Shown piece by piece: positions 22,803-31,373 of a stretch of DNA of 36,374 nucleotides. The first letter of the stretch is position 1, and each line of letters starts with the position of its first letter. A model generated the notes under the pieces. It worked only from the letters and a program-made list of their open reading frames with translations, did not search any database and was not told the origin of the DNA. Source of the DNA: Firmicutes bacterium HGW-Firmicutes-21 (GTDB taxonomy: Bacteria > Bacillota > Clostridia > Oscillospirales > CAG-382); assembly GCA_002841455.1 (NCBI GenBank), contig PGZT01000015.1, forward strand, positions 1-36,374, in the 5' to 3' direction. The translations under genes were made by a program, and so were the position numbers.

Positions 22803-23417
22803 ATGGGTAAGAAAAAAGGAACGCTCTTTGTAGTATCCGGTTCTAGCGGAAGCGGAAAGGGTACGGTTATAGGTGAGCTGCTTAATATAAGCGATAAATT
22901 CTGCTATTCCGTGTCGGCAACCACAAGGGAGCCTAGAGAGGGTGAGGTTGACGGAGTAAATTACTTTTTTGTATCACGAGAGCGGTTTGAAGCACTGATT
23001 GAGAGCGGTGAGATGCTTGAATATGCGGAGTACTGCGACAACCTGTACGGCACACCAAAGTCCTTTGTATACTCGCAGCTCGAAAAGGGGATAAGCGTTC
23101 TTCTCGAAATTGAGGTTAAGGGAGCGATGCAGATAAAGGAAAAAATGCCGGAGGCAACATTGATATTTGTAACACCCCCGAGCTTCGCCGCACTGCGAAA
23201 GCGTCTGTACGACAGGGGAACAGAGAGCACGGAAGTTATAGAGAAGAGATTGAAAATCGCTCTTGAGGAAATAAACCATGTAAAGGATTACGATTATATT
23301 ATTGTTAACAACGATAACGAAGCGATTAAAGCCGCAGAGGATATAATCTTGATTTCAGAGGGAAAATATAATAAATATACCGATGCGAGACAAATAATAA
23401 AAGACTTTATAAATTAA
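22803..23417 (+). CDS. gmk: Guanylate kinase
   Basis: A 204-residue enzyme that phosphorylates GMP to GDP with ATP. The P-loop is VSGSSGSGKGT, the GMP-binding segment is YSVSATTREPREGEVDGVNYFFVSRERFE, and the lid region has RLYDRGTESTEVIEKRL. Length is normal for bacterial Gmk. It starts three bases after remA, so the two are translationally close. Confidence 0.97.
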   Translation: MGKKKGTLFVVSGSSGSGKGTVIGELLNISDKFCYSVSATTREPREGEVDGVNYFFVSRERFEALIESGEMLEYAEYCDNLYGTPKSFVYSQLEKGISVLLEIEVKGAMQIKEKMPEATLIFVTPPSFAALRKRLYDRGTESTEVIEKRLKIALEEINHVKDYDYIIVNNDNEAIKAAEDIILISEGKYNKYTDARQIIKDFIN

Positions 23418-23438
23418 AGACACATGCTAAAAGAAGAT

Positions 23439-23493
23439 AATAAAAGGTTTACTTCATAAACTTTTTATTATGGAATGCAGTTTATAACTGCAT
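23439..23493 (+). terminator. Two hairpins between gmk and the rpoZ leader (partial terminator?)
   Basis: First hairpin: AATAAAAGGTTTA-CTTCA-TAAACTTTTTATT (23439-23469), 13 bp with one G-U. Second: ATGCAGTT-TAT-AACTGCAT (23475-23493), followed by TTTTAC. Both are weak for classical terminators because the T-runs are short; they could attenuate or act as 3'-end processing sites before rpoZ. Confidence 0.4.
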
Positions 23494-23496
23494 TTT

Positions 23497-23592
23497 ACAA
23501 GGTGCCAGCAGACACCGCAGCCATTTGTCCGGCGACAAATGGTCGTGCGTATTTATTATATTTTTATCGCCGGAGAAATGGGAATTATAATG
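23497..23592 (+). promoter_or_regulatory. Structured leader with loop-to-ribosome-site pairing, rpoZ copy
   Basis: In order: ACAAGGTG...CACC (small hairpin); GC; AGCCATTTGTCCGGCGACAAATGG, whose stem CATTTG/CAAATG closes the loop TCCGGCGA (23528-23535); an AT-rich linker with TTATATTTT; TCGCCGGA (23567-23574), complementary to all eight loop bases; then GAAATGGGA and the ATG at 23590. A competing long stem is also possible: CCATTTGTCCGGCGA (23521-23535) against TCGCCGGAGAAATGG (23567-23581), 14 of 15 paired. Both structures would involve GGAG. Confidence 0.65.
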
Positions 23593-23847
23593 CTTTATCC
23601 AGCATTGGAAAATCTTACGACAGACAGTGTAAACCGTTATAAACTGGTTATTGCTACCGCAAAATGCGCACGCCATGTAACACAAAAGGCAAACGAAGCC
23701 AAGGAAGTTACCGATTCACGCAAGGATCATGACCGTTTCGGTAAGGATTTAAAAATCGAAGTTACCGCTGATGCCGCAAATGATAAAGCGGTTTCTGTTG
23801 CCATCGGACGAATAGCGAACGGTGAGTACAAAATTATAAAAGATTAA
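23590..23847 (+). CDS. rpoZ: DNA-directed RNA polymerase omega subunit
   Basis: An 85-residue protein started at 23590 (MLYPALENLTTDSVNRYKLVIATAKCARHVTQKA), the normal RpoZ opening. An in-frame ATG 12 bases earlier is only two bases from GGAG, too close to be used in the usual way. Omega helps assemble and stabilise RNA polymerase around beta'. The segment RYKLVIATAKCARHV is the conserved helix region. The upstream structured leader is shared with two other genes here, so expression may be controlled at translation. Confidence 0.93.
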   Translation: MLYPALENLTTDSVNRYKLVIATAKCARHVTQKANEAKEVTDSRKDHDRFGKDLKIEVTADAANDKAVSVAIGRIANGEYKIIKD

Positions 23848-23854
23848 GCACAAA

Positions 23855-26338
23855 ATGGAAAAAATATATGCCGCCGTCTATATACTCGATATCTCATACC
23901 GAATAGACCGACGGTATGTCTATTTTATTCCGCCCGATATGCGTCCGTCAACCGAAAAGGGAACATTGTGCGTAGTACCGTTCGGAAACGCAAATAAGCA
24001 GAAAAGTGCTGTTATAGTTGGTTTTTCGGATACAACCGATTACGCCGCTATCAAGCCTGTAACCTCTGTTATGGAATACCCGATCGATATTCCCGAGGAG
24101 CTGGTTGACCTTTGCGTTTTTATGAAGGAGCGCTTTTTCTGTTCCTTCGGCAATGCGATGAAGACGGTGCTGCCTCCGGGAGTAAATCTGGGAACGGTTA
24201 CATATTATACTAATGCGGTGGATTTTTTACCCGACGGCTACAATACGGTCTCCGAGGTGCTTTTTAGGTTTATAAAGAGCAAAAAGAAGGCATACCAAAA
24301 AGATATATTCGCCGAATACGGACAGGAAAGCGAGAAGTTGCTGCGGACTCTCGTAAAAAACGGTATTCTTGAAAAACAGAGTGAAGTTACCGAGAGAATC
24401 AACGAGAAAAGCATAAAATTAGTGCGACTTACCGTTGATGACGAGCAAGCGGAACAGCTGCTGGAGGACTCCGTAAGGCTGACCGAAAAGCAGAAGGAGC
24501 TGGTGCTGCTTTTGCTCGAATATCCAAAAATAAGTGTTAGTGAAATTGAGGAGATAAGCGGAATATCGTCATCGGTCATTTCCGCATTGGTAAAAAAAGG
24601 CATTTGTGAGCGATATGACGACCGTATTGAGAGAGTCCCGTATGAAAACGAATCGTATGCAGTCAACAAGGAGAACGACGAGTACGAGTTATCCGAGGAG
24701 CAGACCACGGCGGTTAATACACTGAACGGCCTGATAATCAGCGGGGAACCCAAAGCGGCTCTATTATTTGGGGTAACCGGCAGCGGTAAAACAAGGGTTA
24801 TTATAGAGACGGTAAAAAAAGCTCTGTTGGAGAACAAAACGGCTATTGTACTTATTCCGGAAATCGGGCTTACCGCACAGGCATTGTCGGGGTATAAATC
24901 GGTCTTTGGTGATAAGCTTGCTGTTGTCCATTCCATGCTGTCGGTCGGTGAACGGGTGGATACATACCGGAGAATCAACGAGGGCGGCATCAGCGTTGTT
25001 TTAGGAACGAGAAGTGCGGTTTTCGCACCACTTAAAAATATCGGCGTTATAATAATGGATGAGGAGCAGGAGACAACCTACAAATCCGACATTACTCCGA
25101 AATATCACACCCGCGACATAGTCCGTTTCCGTTGCAAGCATAACAGCTGTCTGATGGTTTTAGCCTCGGCAACACCGTCCATTGAGAGCTTTTATAAAGC
25201 TAAAAGCGGCGTTTATACACTCATAAGGCTTAACGAGCGGTACGGAGGGGTACAACTCCCGAAGGTTTTGATAGAGGATCTTCGCAACGACGAGAGCATT
25301 TTCCCCGATAAGCTTATAGGAACGCACCTTGAAGCGGAAATTAAAGCAAATATAGAGAATAAAGAGCAGACCATAATGTTTGCCAACCGCAGAGGATATA
25401 ATTCTTACCTTTCCTGCCGCAGCTGCGGATCGGTCTATACCTGCCCGAACTGCTCTGTTTCGCTTACCTATCACGCCTATAACGGTTCGGAGAGGAGCAA
25501 GAGGGCGGAACGACTCAGCTGCCATTATTGCGGGTATGTATGTGAGCCTCCGAAAATGTGTAACGGATGCGGAGGTAAGCATATCGGCTTTTTCGGGTTC
25601 GGAACACAAAAGCTACAGGACGAGATTAGCGAGCGGTTTCCCGATATACAATACATCCGCATGGATACCGACACCACCTCGGCTCGTTACTCGCACGATA
25701 AAATATTAAGGAGCTTCGGCGAGGGTGACGCCGACATACTCTTCGGCACTCAAATGGTCGCCAAGGGACTCGATTTCCCGAGGGTGAGCTTAGTCGGTGT
25801 TATATCGGTGGATACGCTTTTATATATGAACGATTTCCGTGCCGGAGAACGCACCTTCTCGCTGATAACTCAGCTTGTCGGCAGAGCCGGCAGAGCAAAA
25901 AAGCAGGGCAGAGCTGTGCTTCAGACTTATAACCCCGACAACCAGATACTTAAATTAGCCGCATCTCAGGATTATGAGAGGTTCTATGAAAGTGAGATAT
26001 TACTTCGTAAAGCGGTGCTGTTTCCTCCCTTTTGTGCAATTGCCGTTTTCGGTATATCGGGTGAAAACGAGAACACGGTGTGGGAATATGCAAAGCAGTT
26101 TGTAGCCGCTCTGGACGAGACACACAGGAAGGCTCATTCGGGTGTCAGAATAGTTAAATTCGGTCCGTTTAAGGACGGCATTTACAAGCTGGGCGGTCGC
26201 TTCAGACAGCGGATTATTATTAAGTACGGTGATAATTCGAGAGCAAGAGCCTTCCTCGGAGAGATATACTCCGATTCACTTGTAAAGCTACCAAACGGAA
26301 TAAAGCTTGATATAGATATAAATCCGTCAATGATTTAA
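23855..26338 (+). CDS. priA: Primosomal protein N' (replication restart helicase PriA)
   Basis: An 827-residue superfamily 2 helicase that reloads the replisome at stalled forks. The N-terminal 3'-DNA-binding domain (about 1-105) is followed by a winged helix region, helicase lobe 1 with Walker A GVTGSGKTRV and box II MDEEQE, then zinc-binding cysteines (CRSCGSVYTCPNCSVSLTYH, CHYCG, CNGCGG) inserted in lobe 2, and motifs V-VI (FGTQMVAKGLDFPRVSLVGV, QLVGRAGRA). Length is near the family norm. In Bacillus coaBC lies between rpoZ and priA; here only seven bases do. Confidence 0.97.
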   Translation: MEKIYAAVYILDISYRIDRRYVYFIPPDMRPSTEKGTLCVVPFGNANKQKSAVIVGFSDTTDYAAIKPVTSVMEYPIDIPEELVDLCVFMKERFFCSFGNAMKTVLPPGVNLGTVTYYTNAVDFLPDGYNTVSEVLFRFIKSKKKAYQKDIFAEYGQESEKLLRTLVKNGILEKQSEVTERINEKSIKLVRLTVDDEQAEQLLEDSVRLTEKQKELVLLLLEYPKISVSEIEEISGISSSVISALVKKGICERYDDRIERVPYENESYAVNKENDEYELSEEQTTAVNTLNGLIISGEPKAALLFGVTGSGKTRVIIETVKKALLENKTAIVLIPEIGLTAQALSGYKSVFGDKLAVVHSMLSVGERVDTYRRINEGGISVVLGTRSAVFAPLKNIGVIIMDEEQETTYKSDITPKYHTRDIVRFRCKHNSCLMVLASATPSIESFYKAKSGVYTLIRLNERYGGVQLPKVLIEDLRNDESIFPDKLIGTHLEAEIKANIENKEQTIMFANRRGYNSYLSCRSCGSVYTCPNCSVSLTYHAYNGSERSKRAERLSCHYCGYVCEPPKMCNGCGGKHIGFFGFGTQKLQDEISERFPDIQYIRMDTDTTSARYSHDKILRSFGEGDADILFGTQMVAKGLDFPRVSLVGVISVDTLLYMNDFRAGERTFSLITQLVGRAGRAKKQGRAVLQTYNPDNQILKLAASQDYERFYESEILLRKAVLFPPFCAIAVFGISGENENTVWEYAKQFVAALDETHRKAHSGVRIVKFGPFKDGIYKLGGRFRQRIIIKYGDNSRARAFLGEIYSDSLVKLPNGIKLDIDINPSMI

Positions 26339-26352
26339 TATAAGGTGATAAT

Positions 26353-26820
26353 ATGGCAATACTTAACATTATAAAAGAAGGGGACGAAATACTTCGTAAA
26401 AAGTGCCGTCCCGTGGAAAAACCCGACAGAAGGATTTGCACACTGCTCGACGATATGAGGGATACCATGCGTCTCGCAAAGGGTATCGGTCTTGCCGCTC
26501 CGCAGGTCGGAGTAATGCGTCGGATTGTATTGGTTGATAACAGTGAGCAGATACTCGAGCTTATAAACCCCGAAATAATTAAAGAGGAAGAAACGCAGGA
26601 GGGGATCGAGGCGTGTCTTTCGGTGCCCGGCAAATACGGTATTGTAAAAAGACCGATGAAGGTAACCGTCAAAGCGACCGACAGGAACGGAAACGAATTC
26701 ATAACCCACGGAGAAGGGTTGGTAGCCAGAGCGTTCTGCCACGAGATTGACCACTTGAACGGGGTTCTGTATATAGATATAGCGAGCGAGATAATCGATC
26801 AGGACGAGGTTGACGATTAA
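26353..26820 (+). CDS. def: Peptide deformylase
   Basis: A 155-residue metalloenzyme that removes the formyl group from new proteins. Motif 1 is GIGLAAPQVG. Motif 2 is EACLSVPG, where the usual EGCLS has Ala for Gly but keeps the metal-binding Cys. Motif 3 is HEIDHLNG with two His ligands and the catalytic Glu. The ATG follows AAGGTGATAAT. It pairs functionally with Fmt, normally the next gene; here an unrelated gene lies between. Confidence 0.96.
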   Translation: MAILNIIKEGDEILRKKCRPVEKPDRRICTLLDDMRDTMRLAKGIGLAAPQVGVMRRIVLVDNSEQILELINPEIIKEEETQEGIEACLSVPGKYGIVKRPMKVTVKATDRNGNEFITHGEGLVARAFCHEIDHLNGVLYIDIASEIIDQDEVDD

Positions 26821-26843
26821 TGAAACAAACACGGTGACGGAGA

Positions 26844-27392
26844 ATGATTGAAAAAATTTTATCTGTATTATCAGGATTGGCGGTAGCTCTGATGTTAATA
26901 GGAATCCATGAAGCAGGCCATTATTTAGTCGGCTGGTTTTTAGGAATTCCGAGAAAAAGAATGAAAATACGAATTAAAAAAATGATTCCTCAGGTTTTAT
27001 TAATCAGTGATACCGGAAAAAGAGTTTCGTCGGTGGACACGGAGGAATATACAGGGATTTTAGAACAATACATTAATTCAGATAATAAAATATTTCTCTT
27101 TGTCGTTGGCGGACATGTTTTTGAGCTCTTAACCATATCTGCGGCAGTGTCTGTTTCATTATTATTAGATGCAAGTCTTATTACTTATTTTGCAAATGCA
27201 ATAACATGGATTGCGCCCTTAATGATGCTCAATTATTTAATTTTTGATATTATAGGAACAAAACGAAGGAAGGGATCTTCCGGCGGTGATTTTTCTGGTT
27301 CATGGGAGATTTCTCCGATTAAAACGATATTTTTTTATTCAGCATATTTAATCGTTCTTGTCCTAACATTTTTATTGGTCAGGTTAACATAA
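26844..27392 (+). CDS. Membrane protein with HEAGH motif, possible site-2-type metalloprotease
   Basis: A 182-residue protein with about four transmembrane segments. The first (about 8-30) ends in GIHEAGHYLVGWFLGIP, an HExxH zinc motif (H22, E23, H26) placed in a membrane helix as in M50 site-2 proteases. A possible third-ligand region is MMLNYLIFD or SSGGDF, but the usual NxxPxxxLDG is not present. Activity is therefore uncertain. The gene is clearly AT-richer than the neighbours and interrupts the normal def-fmt pair, suggesting later insertion. M50 relatives cut membrane proteins in signalling or sporulation. Confidence 0.6.
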   Translation: MIEKILSVLSGLAVALMLIGIHEAGHYLVGWFLGIPRKRMKIRIKKMIPQVLLISDTGKRVSSVDTEEYTGILEQYINSDNKIFLFVVGGHVFELLTISAAVSVSLLLDASLITYFANAITWIAPLMMLNYLIFDIIGTKRRKGSSGGDFSGSWEISPIKTIFFYSAYLIVLVLTFLLVRLT

Positions 27393-27474
27393 AACAATAT
27401 TGCTAAAACCCAAATTTTAATATTCTTGTGTTTATGTAATGCTATTAATAAATGATAAGGAGTGAAGCAGGGCA

Positions 27475-28401
27475 ATGAAAATAGTTTTTATGGGTACGCC
27501 CGAATTCGCTTCGGTTGCGCTTGAAGCTCTGATTGCGGACGGGCAGGATATAGCGCTTGTTGTCTCCCAATCGGACAAGCCCAAGGGCAGAGGGTATCAT
27601 TGTCAGCAGTCGGAGGTTAAGAGAGTTGCACTTGCCCACGGAATAGAGGTTATCACACCCCGGACGCTTAAGGATGACGCTGTAATCGAGAGATTAAGAA
27701 ATATAGGAGCAGACCTTTTTATTGTAGCCGCATACGGTAAAATCCTTCCGAAATCGGTACTGGAAATACCGCCTCTTGGCTGTATAAATATACACGCTTC
27801 TCTGTTGCCGTTGCTACGGGGAGCGGCTCCCATCAACAGAGCTGTTATGGAGGGACACCGTAGGGGCGGCATAACCATTATGTTTATGGACGAGGGTATA
27901 GATACAGGGGACATTATCCTACAAAAGGTTCTGGATATTCCCGCAGATATGACCGCCGGAGAGTATCACGACAAAATGGCGGTTTTAGGCGGTCAGGCGA
28001 TTATCAGCTTTATGAGGCTTGCGGAGAGCGGGAATATACCTCGAACAGCGCAGGATAACAGCATCGCAACCTACGCCAGAAAGATTGAGAAAAGCGACTG
28101 CTATATATCGTTTAACCAAACAGCGGAGCAGACAGTGAACCATATTCGCGCTCTTAATCCTTGTCCGTGTGCATATTGCTTTTTATGCGGAAAAAGAATC
28201 AAGATTTTTTCGGCTCGTATCGGCAGCGGTACCGGTAAGCCCGGAAGTATTTTATCGGCGGGGAAGACCGGTATCGAGGTTGCTTGCTCGGAGGGAAGTG
28301 TTTTTATAACCGAGCTGTGTCCGGAGGGCAAATGCAGGGTAACCGCAGATGAATATATAAGGGGAAATAAAACGGAAGTTGGTGCTTGCTTCAATGTCTG
28401 A
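27475..28401 (+). CDS. fmt: Methionyl-tRNA formyltransferase
   Basis: A 308-residue enzyme that formylates initiator Met-tRNA. The start MKIVFMGTPEFASVALEAL is typical. The formyl-donor and catalytic core is visible in INIHASLLPLLRGAAPINRAVMEG (Asn, His and SLLP loop) and the Asp in MDEGIDTGDI. The C-terminal OB-like domain follows from about residue 210. AAGGAG lies upstream of the ATG, with 82 bases back to the HEAGH gene and no clear terminator between. It overlaps rsmB by eight bases. Confidence 0.97.
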   Translation: MKIVFMGTPEFASVALEALIADGQDIALVVSQSDKPKGRGYHCQQSEVKRVALAHGIEVITPRTLKDDAVIERLRNIGADLFIVAAYGKILPKSVLEIPPLGCINIHASLLPLLRGAAPINRAVMEGHRRGGITIMFMDEGIDTGDIILQKVLDIPADMTAGEYHDKMAVLGGQAIISFMRLAESGNIPRTAQDNSIATYARKIEKSDCYISFNQTAEQTVNHIRALNPCPCAYCFLCGKRIKIFSARIGSGTGKPGSILSAGKTGIEVACSEGSVFITELCPEGKCRVTADEYIRGNKTEVGACFNV

Positions 28402-29659
28402 CAAGAAGATAGGAACAAGGTATGCTTGTTACGATATTCTTCGTAAAATTCAAGAAAACAAAGCTTATTCCAACCTTATAATGAGCAACCTAAAAGAGAG
28501 CTACGGCTTAGACCAAATGGAACGGCGGTTTGTCAGGTCGTTGGTCTTGGGCGTTTTAGAACGGCAGATGCTACTTGATTACATCCTTTCCTTTTTTATA
28601 AACAAAAAAGCGGATGCCGAAATTCAACTGTTATTAAGAATCGGACTTCATCAACAGCTGTTTATGGAGGTTCCTCCGAGTGCAGCCTGTAACGAAACGG
28701 TTAAGGTGGCAAAGGCGGTGTTTGACAGGAGCAGAGCGGGCTTTATCAACGGTGTACTACGCAATATAGGACGAAGTGAAAAAAAAGTGGCCGATGCGCT
28801 TGAATCGGCGCCCCCGCACATAAAATACTCGGTAAACGAGAGCATATATAAGCTCCTTAACGAGCAATACGGAGATAAGGCGGAAAAAATCCTTGCCGCA
28901 TTTATCGGAAGGAAGCCGCTCCTGCTCCGTGTTAATACATTAAAAATAAACACCATCGACCTGGTGGAAAAGCTGGTTAGACGGGGAGTCGAAGCGGAAT
29001 TCCTTTCGGAAACCACGGTTACAATCGGTAAGGGCAGCAGCCATGTTATCGAAAGACTTAAAAAGGGTGAATATTTTATTCAAGGCTTAGGCTCTCAGAA
29101 AGCGGTTGCCTTACTTGCCGCAGCTAAAGGTCAGACGGTTGTCGATGTTTGTGCCTGCCCGGGCGGAAAGAGCTTCGGCGCGGCAATTGATATGGAAAAC
29201 AAGGGCTTGGTTATAAGCCTTGATATACACGAAAAAAAATTACCTCTGATAGATAGGTATTCCGATTTATTGGGAATAGATATTATTACAACAAGAGCGT
29301 TTGACAGCCGTCAGGTCTACCCCGAGCTGGTCGAAAAAGCCGATAGGGTTATATGTGATGTTCCCTGTTCGGGGTTGGGAGTTATTTCGGCAAAACCCGA
29401 GATACGGTATAAATCCGTGGAGGATTTCGGAGGTCTTTACCAAACGCAGAGACGAATAATTTCCTCAGCTTCCAAATATCTTAAAAGCGGCGGTATAATG
29501 GTTTATTCAACCTGCACCCTGAACAGACACGAAAACGAGGAAATTGTCGCAGGCTTCCTTGCGGATAATAACGGCTTTGAGCTTGTATATGAACGCACCT
29601 ATTTTCCGTTTGATGAGGTTGGAGAGGGCTTTTATATCGCAAAAATCGTAAGAAAATAA
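28394..29659 (+). CDS. rsmB: 16S rRNA (cytosine-5) methyltransferase RsmB
   Basis: A 421-residue protein started at the ATG at 28394 (ATGTCTGA overlap with the fmt stop). The N-terminal NusB-like RNA-binding domain (about 1-135, RYACYDILRKIQENKAYSNL) is joined to a Rossmann methyltransferase. SAM binding is in VDVCACPGGKSFGAA, and the two catalytic cysteines of RNA m5C enzymes are in CDVPCSGLGV and VYSTCTL. It methylates C967 (E. coli numbering) of 16S rRNA. This is its normal place after fmt. Confidence 0.95.
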   Translation: MSDKKIGTRYACYDILRKIQENKAYSNLIMSNLKESYGLDQMERRFVRSLVLGVLERQMLLDYILSFFINKKADAEIQLLLRIGLHQQLFMEVPPSAACNETVKVAKAVFDRSRAGFINGVLRNIGRSEKKVADALESAPPHIKYSVNESIYKLLNEQYGDKAEKILAAFIGRKPLLLRVNTLKINTIDLVEKLVRRGVEAEFLSETTVTIGKGSSHVIERLKKGEYFIQGLGSQKAVALLAAAKGQTVVDVCACPGGKSFGAAIDMENKGLVISLDIHEKKLPLIDRYSDLLGIDIITTRAFDSRQVYPELVEKADRVICDVPCSGLGVISAKPEIRYKSVEDFGGLYQTQRRIISSASKYLKSGGIMVYSTCTLNRHENEEIVAGFLADNNGFELVYERTYFPFDEVGEGFYIAKIVRK

Positions 29660-29678
29660 ACAACAAGGGAGCAACGCT

Positions 29679-31373
29679 ATGAAATTCTCCGATATGAAAT
29701 ACGAGAGATTTGATTTAGACGAATATAAGGCATTTTATACAAGGCTTGCCGAGAATGCAAGGAACGCAAACAGTGCTGAGGATATTATTAAGCTTATAGA
29801 CGAGCATGAAAAGGCATATTCCTATATTATGACGATGGGCACACTCGCTCATATCAGACACACAATAGATACAACCGATAAATTCTATGAGGAAGAGAAC
29901 AAATTCAGAGACGAAAACATGCCGCTCCTTCAGGAGTCGCTCTTAGGCTTTATCCATGCGCTCTTTAATTCTCCCTTCAGACCTGTCCTTGAGGAGAAAT
30001 ATGGCAGCCTTGTTTTTACAAATATCGAGCTGGAGCTAAAATGCTTTTCTCCGGCAATAGTTCCGCTGCTCCAAGAGGAGAATATGCTTGTCTCGGAGTA
30101 TCAAAAGCTGACTGCTTCTGCACAGATTGAGTTTGACGGAAAAACACTGACCACCTCACAGATGGCGCCATATGCGATTCATAAGGACAGGAGCGTCAGA
30201 AAAGCCGCATACGAGGCACTTGCTGCATTCTATAAATCTGTCGGAGAACCCCTTGACGAGCTGTTTGACAAATTGGTTGCGGTCAGAACAAGGATTGCGC
30301 AGACACTGGGATACGCAAGCTTCACCGAGCTTGGTTATATGCGAATGACAAGAAACTGTTATACACCCGAGGATGTTGCCGTCTACCGCAAGCAGGTCGC
30401 CGAGGATATTGTTCCGATTGTAAAAAACCTAAAGGCGAAGCAGGCGGAGCGAATCGGCATTCCCGATATGAAGTTTTATGACGACGGCTTCACCTATAAG
30501 GAGGGCAACCCTAAGCCTAAGGGTACACCGGAGGATATTTTTGCCGCCGGAAAACAGATGTATACCGAGATGAGCGAAAAAACGAGCGAATTCATCGCCT
30601 TTATGTATGAGAACGAGCTGCTCGATTGCTTAGCAAAAAAGGGCAAAGCAAACGGGGGCTACTGCACCTATATTCATGAATACAAATCACCCTTTATCTT
30701 CAGCAATTTCAACGGTACGGCAGGCGATGTCGATGTTCTCACACACGAAGCGGGACACGCCTTCGCATCTTATCTGGCAAAGGATTTTGACCTCGCCGAG
30801 CAGATGAGCCCGACCTTTGAGGCCTGTGAGGTGCATTCAATGTCAATGGAGTTCTTTGCATGGAGATGGCTGGAGCTGTTTTATGGAGAGGATGCGGACA
30901 GAGCAAAGTTCGCTCACCTTGAGAGCAGCCTTACCTTTATACCCTACGGAACAATGGTTGACCACTTTCAGCATATTATATATGATAAGCCGTACCTGAC
31001 CCCGGCGCAAAGACATGAGCAGTGGCAGGCGCTTGAAAAAATTTACAGACCGTATATGGATTTTTCCGAGATTCCCTTCTACAATGAGGGCAGATTATGG
31101 CAGCGGCAGCTCCATATTTATCACTATCCGTTTTATTATATAGATTATTGTCTTGCGCAGACCGTGGCGCTGCAATACTGGGCGTTGTCACAGGATAAAT
31201 ACGACGAGGCTTTTAAAAAGTATATGGATTTTGTTTCGCTGGGCGGTAAAAAGACCTTTGTGGCGCTTTGTGAGGCGGGTGGAGTTGTTCCTCCTTTTGA
31301 GCAGGGCAGCCTTAAAACCATAGTAAAAGCGGCAGAGGAATGGCTTGGTAAATTGGTAGATAATAAACTATGA
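29679..31373 (+). CDS. M3-family oligoendopeptidase (PepF-like)
   Basis: A 564-residue cytosolic metallopeptidase. The zinc motif is LTHEAGHAFASYL, with the third ligand Glu in SPTFEACEVHSMSMEFF; the C-terminal substrate-binding region has YIDYCLAQTVALQYW. M3 oligopeptidases cut short peptides, mostly for peptide turnover. Clostridial members of this length are usually annotated as M3 oligoendopeptidase. It is inserted between rsmB and rlmN and overlaps rlmN by four bases. GGGAG precedes the ATG. Confidence 0.93.
   Translation: MKFSDMKYERFDLDEYKAFYTRLAENARNANSAEDIIKLIDEHEKAYSYIMTMGTLAHIRHTIDTTDKFYEEENKFRDENMPLLQESLLGFIHALFNSPFRPVLEEKYGSLVFTNIELELKCFSPAIVPLLQEENMLVSEYQKLTASAQIEFDGKTLTTSQMAPYAIHKDRSVRKAAYEALAAFYKSVGEPLDELFDKLVAVRTRIAQTLGYASFTELGYMRMTRNCYTPEDVAVYRKQVAEDIVPIVKNLKAKQAERIGIPDMKFYDDGFTYKEGNPKPKGTPEDIFAAGKQMYTEMSEKTSEFIAFMYENELLDCLAKKGKANGGYCTYIHEYKSPFIFSNFNGTAGDVDVLTHEAGHAFASYLAKDFDLAEQMSPTFEACEVHSMSMEFFAWRWLELFYGEDADRAKFAHLESSLTFIPYGTMVDHFQHIIYDKPYLTPAQRHEQWQALEKIYRPYMDFSEIPFYNEGRLWQRQLHIYHYPFYYIDYCLAQTVALQYWALSQDKYDEAFKKYMDFVSLGGKKTFVALCEAGGVVPPFEQGSLKTIVKAAEEWLGKLVDNKL

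Noticed and set aside
23539-23589. Shared AGEMG reading before rpoZ and the kinase as a conserved protein N-terminus
   Set aside because: Both frames read AGEMGxxM, but this follows from the shared leader nucleotides. The starts lie inside the RNA hairpin region, and family N-termini begin at the later ATG.
24238-24990. 250-codon minus-strand ORF
   Set aside because: Lies fully inside priA, Ser-rich shadow translation; priA has all helicase motifs.
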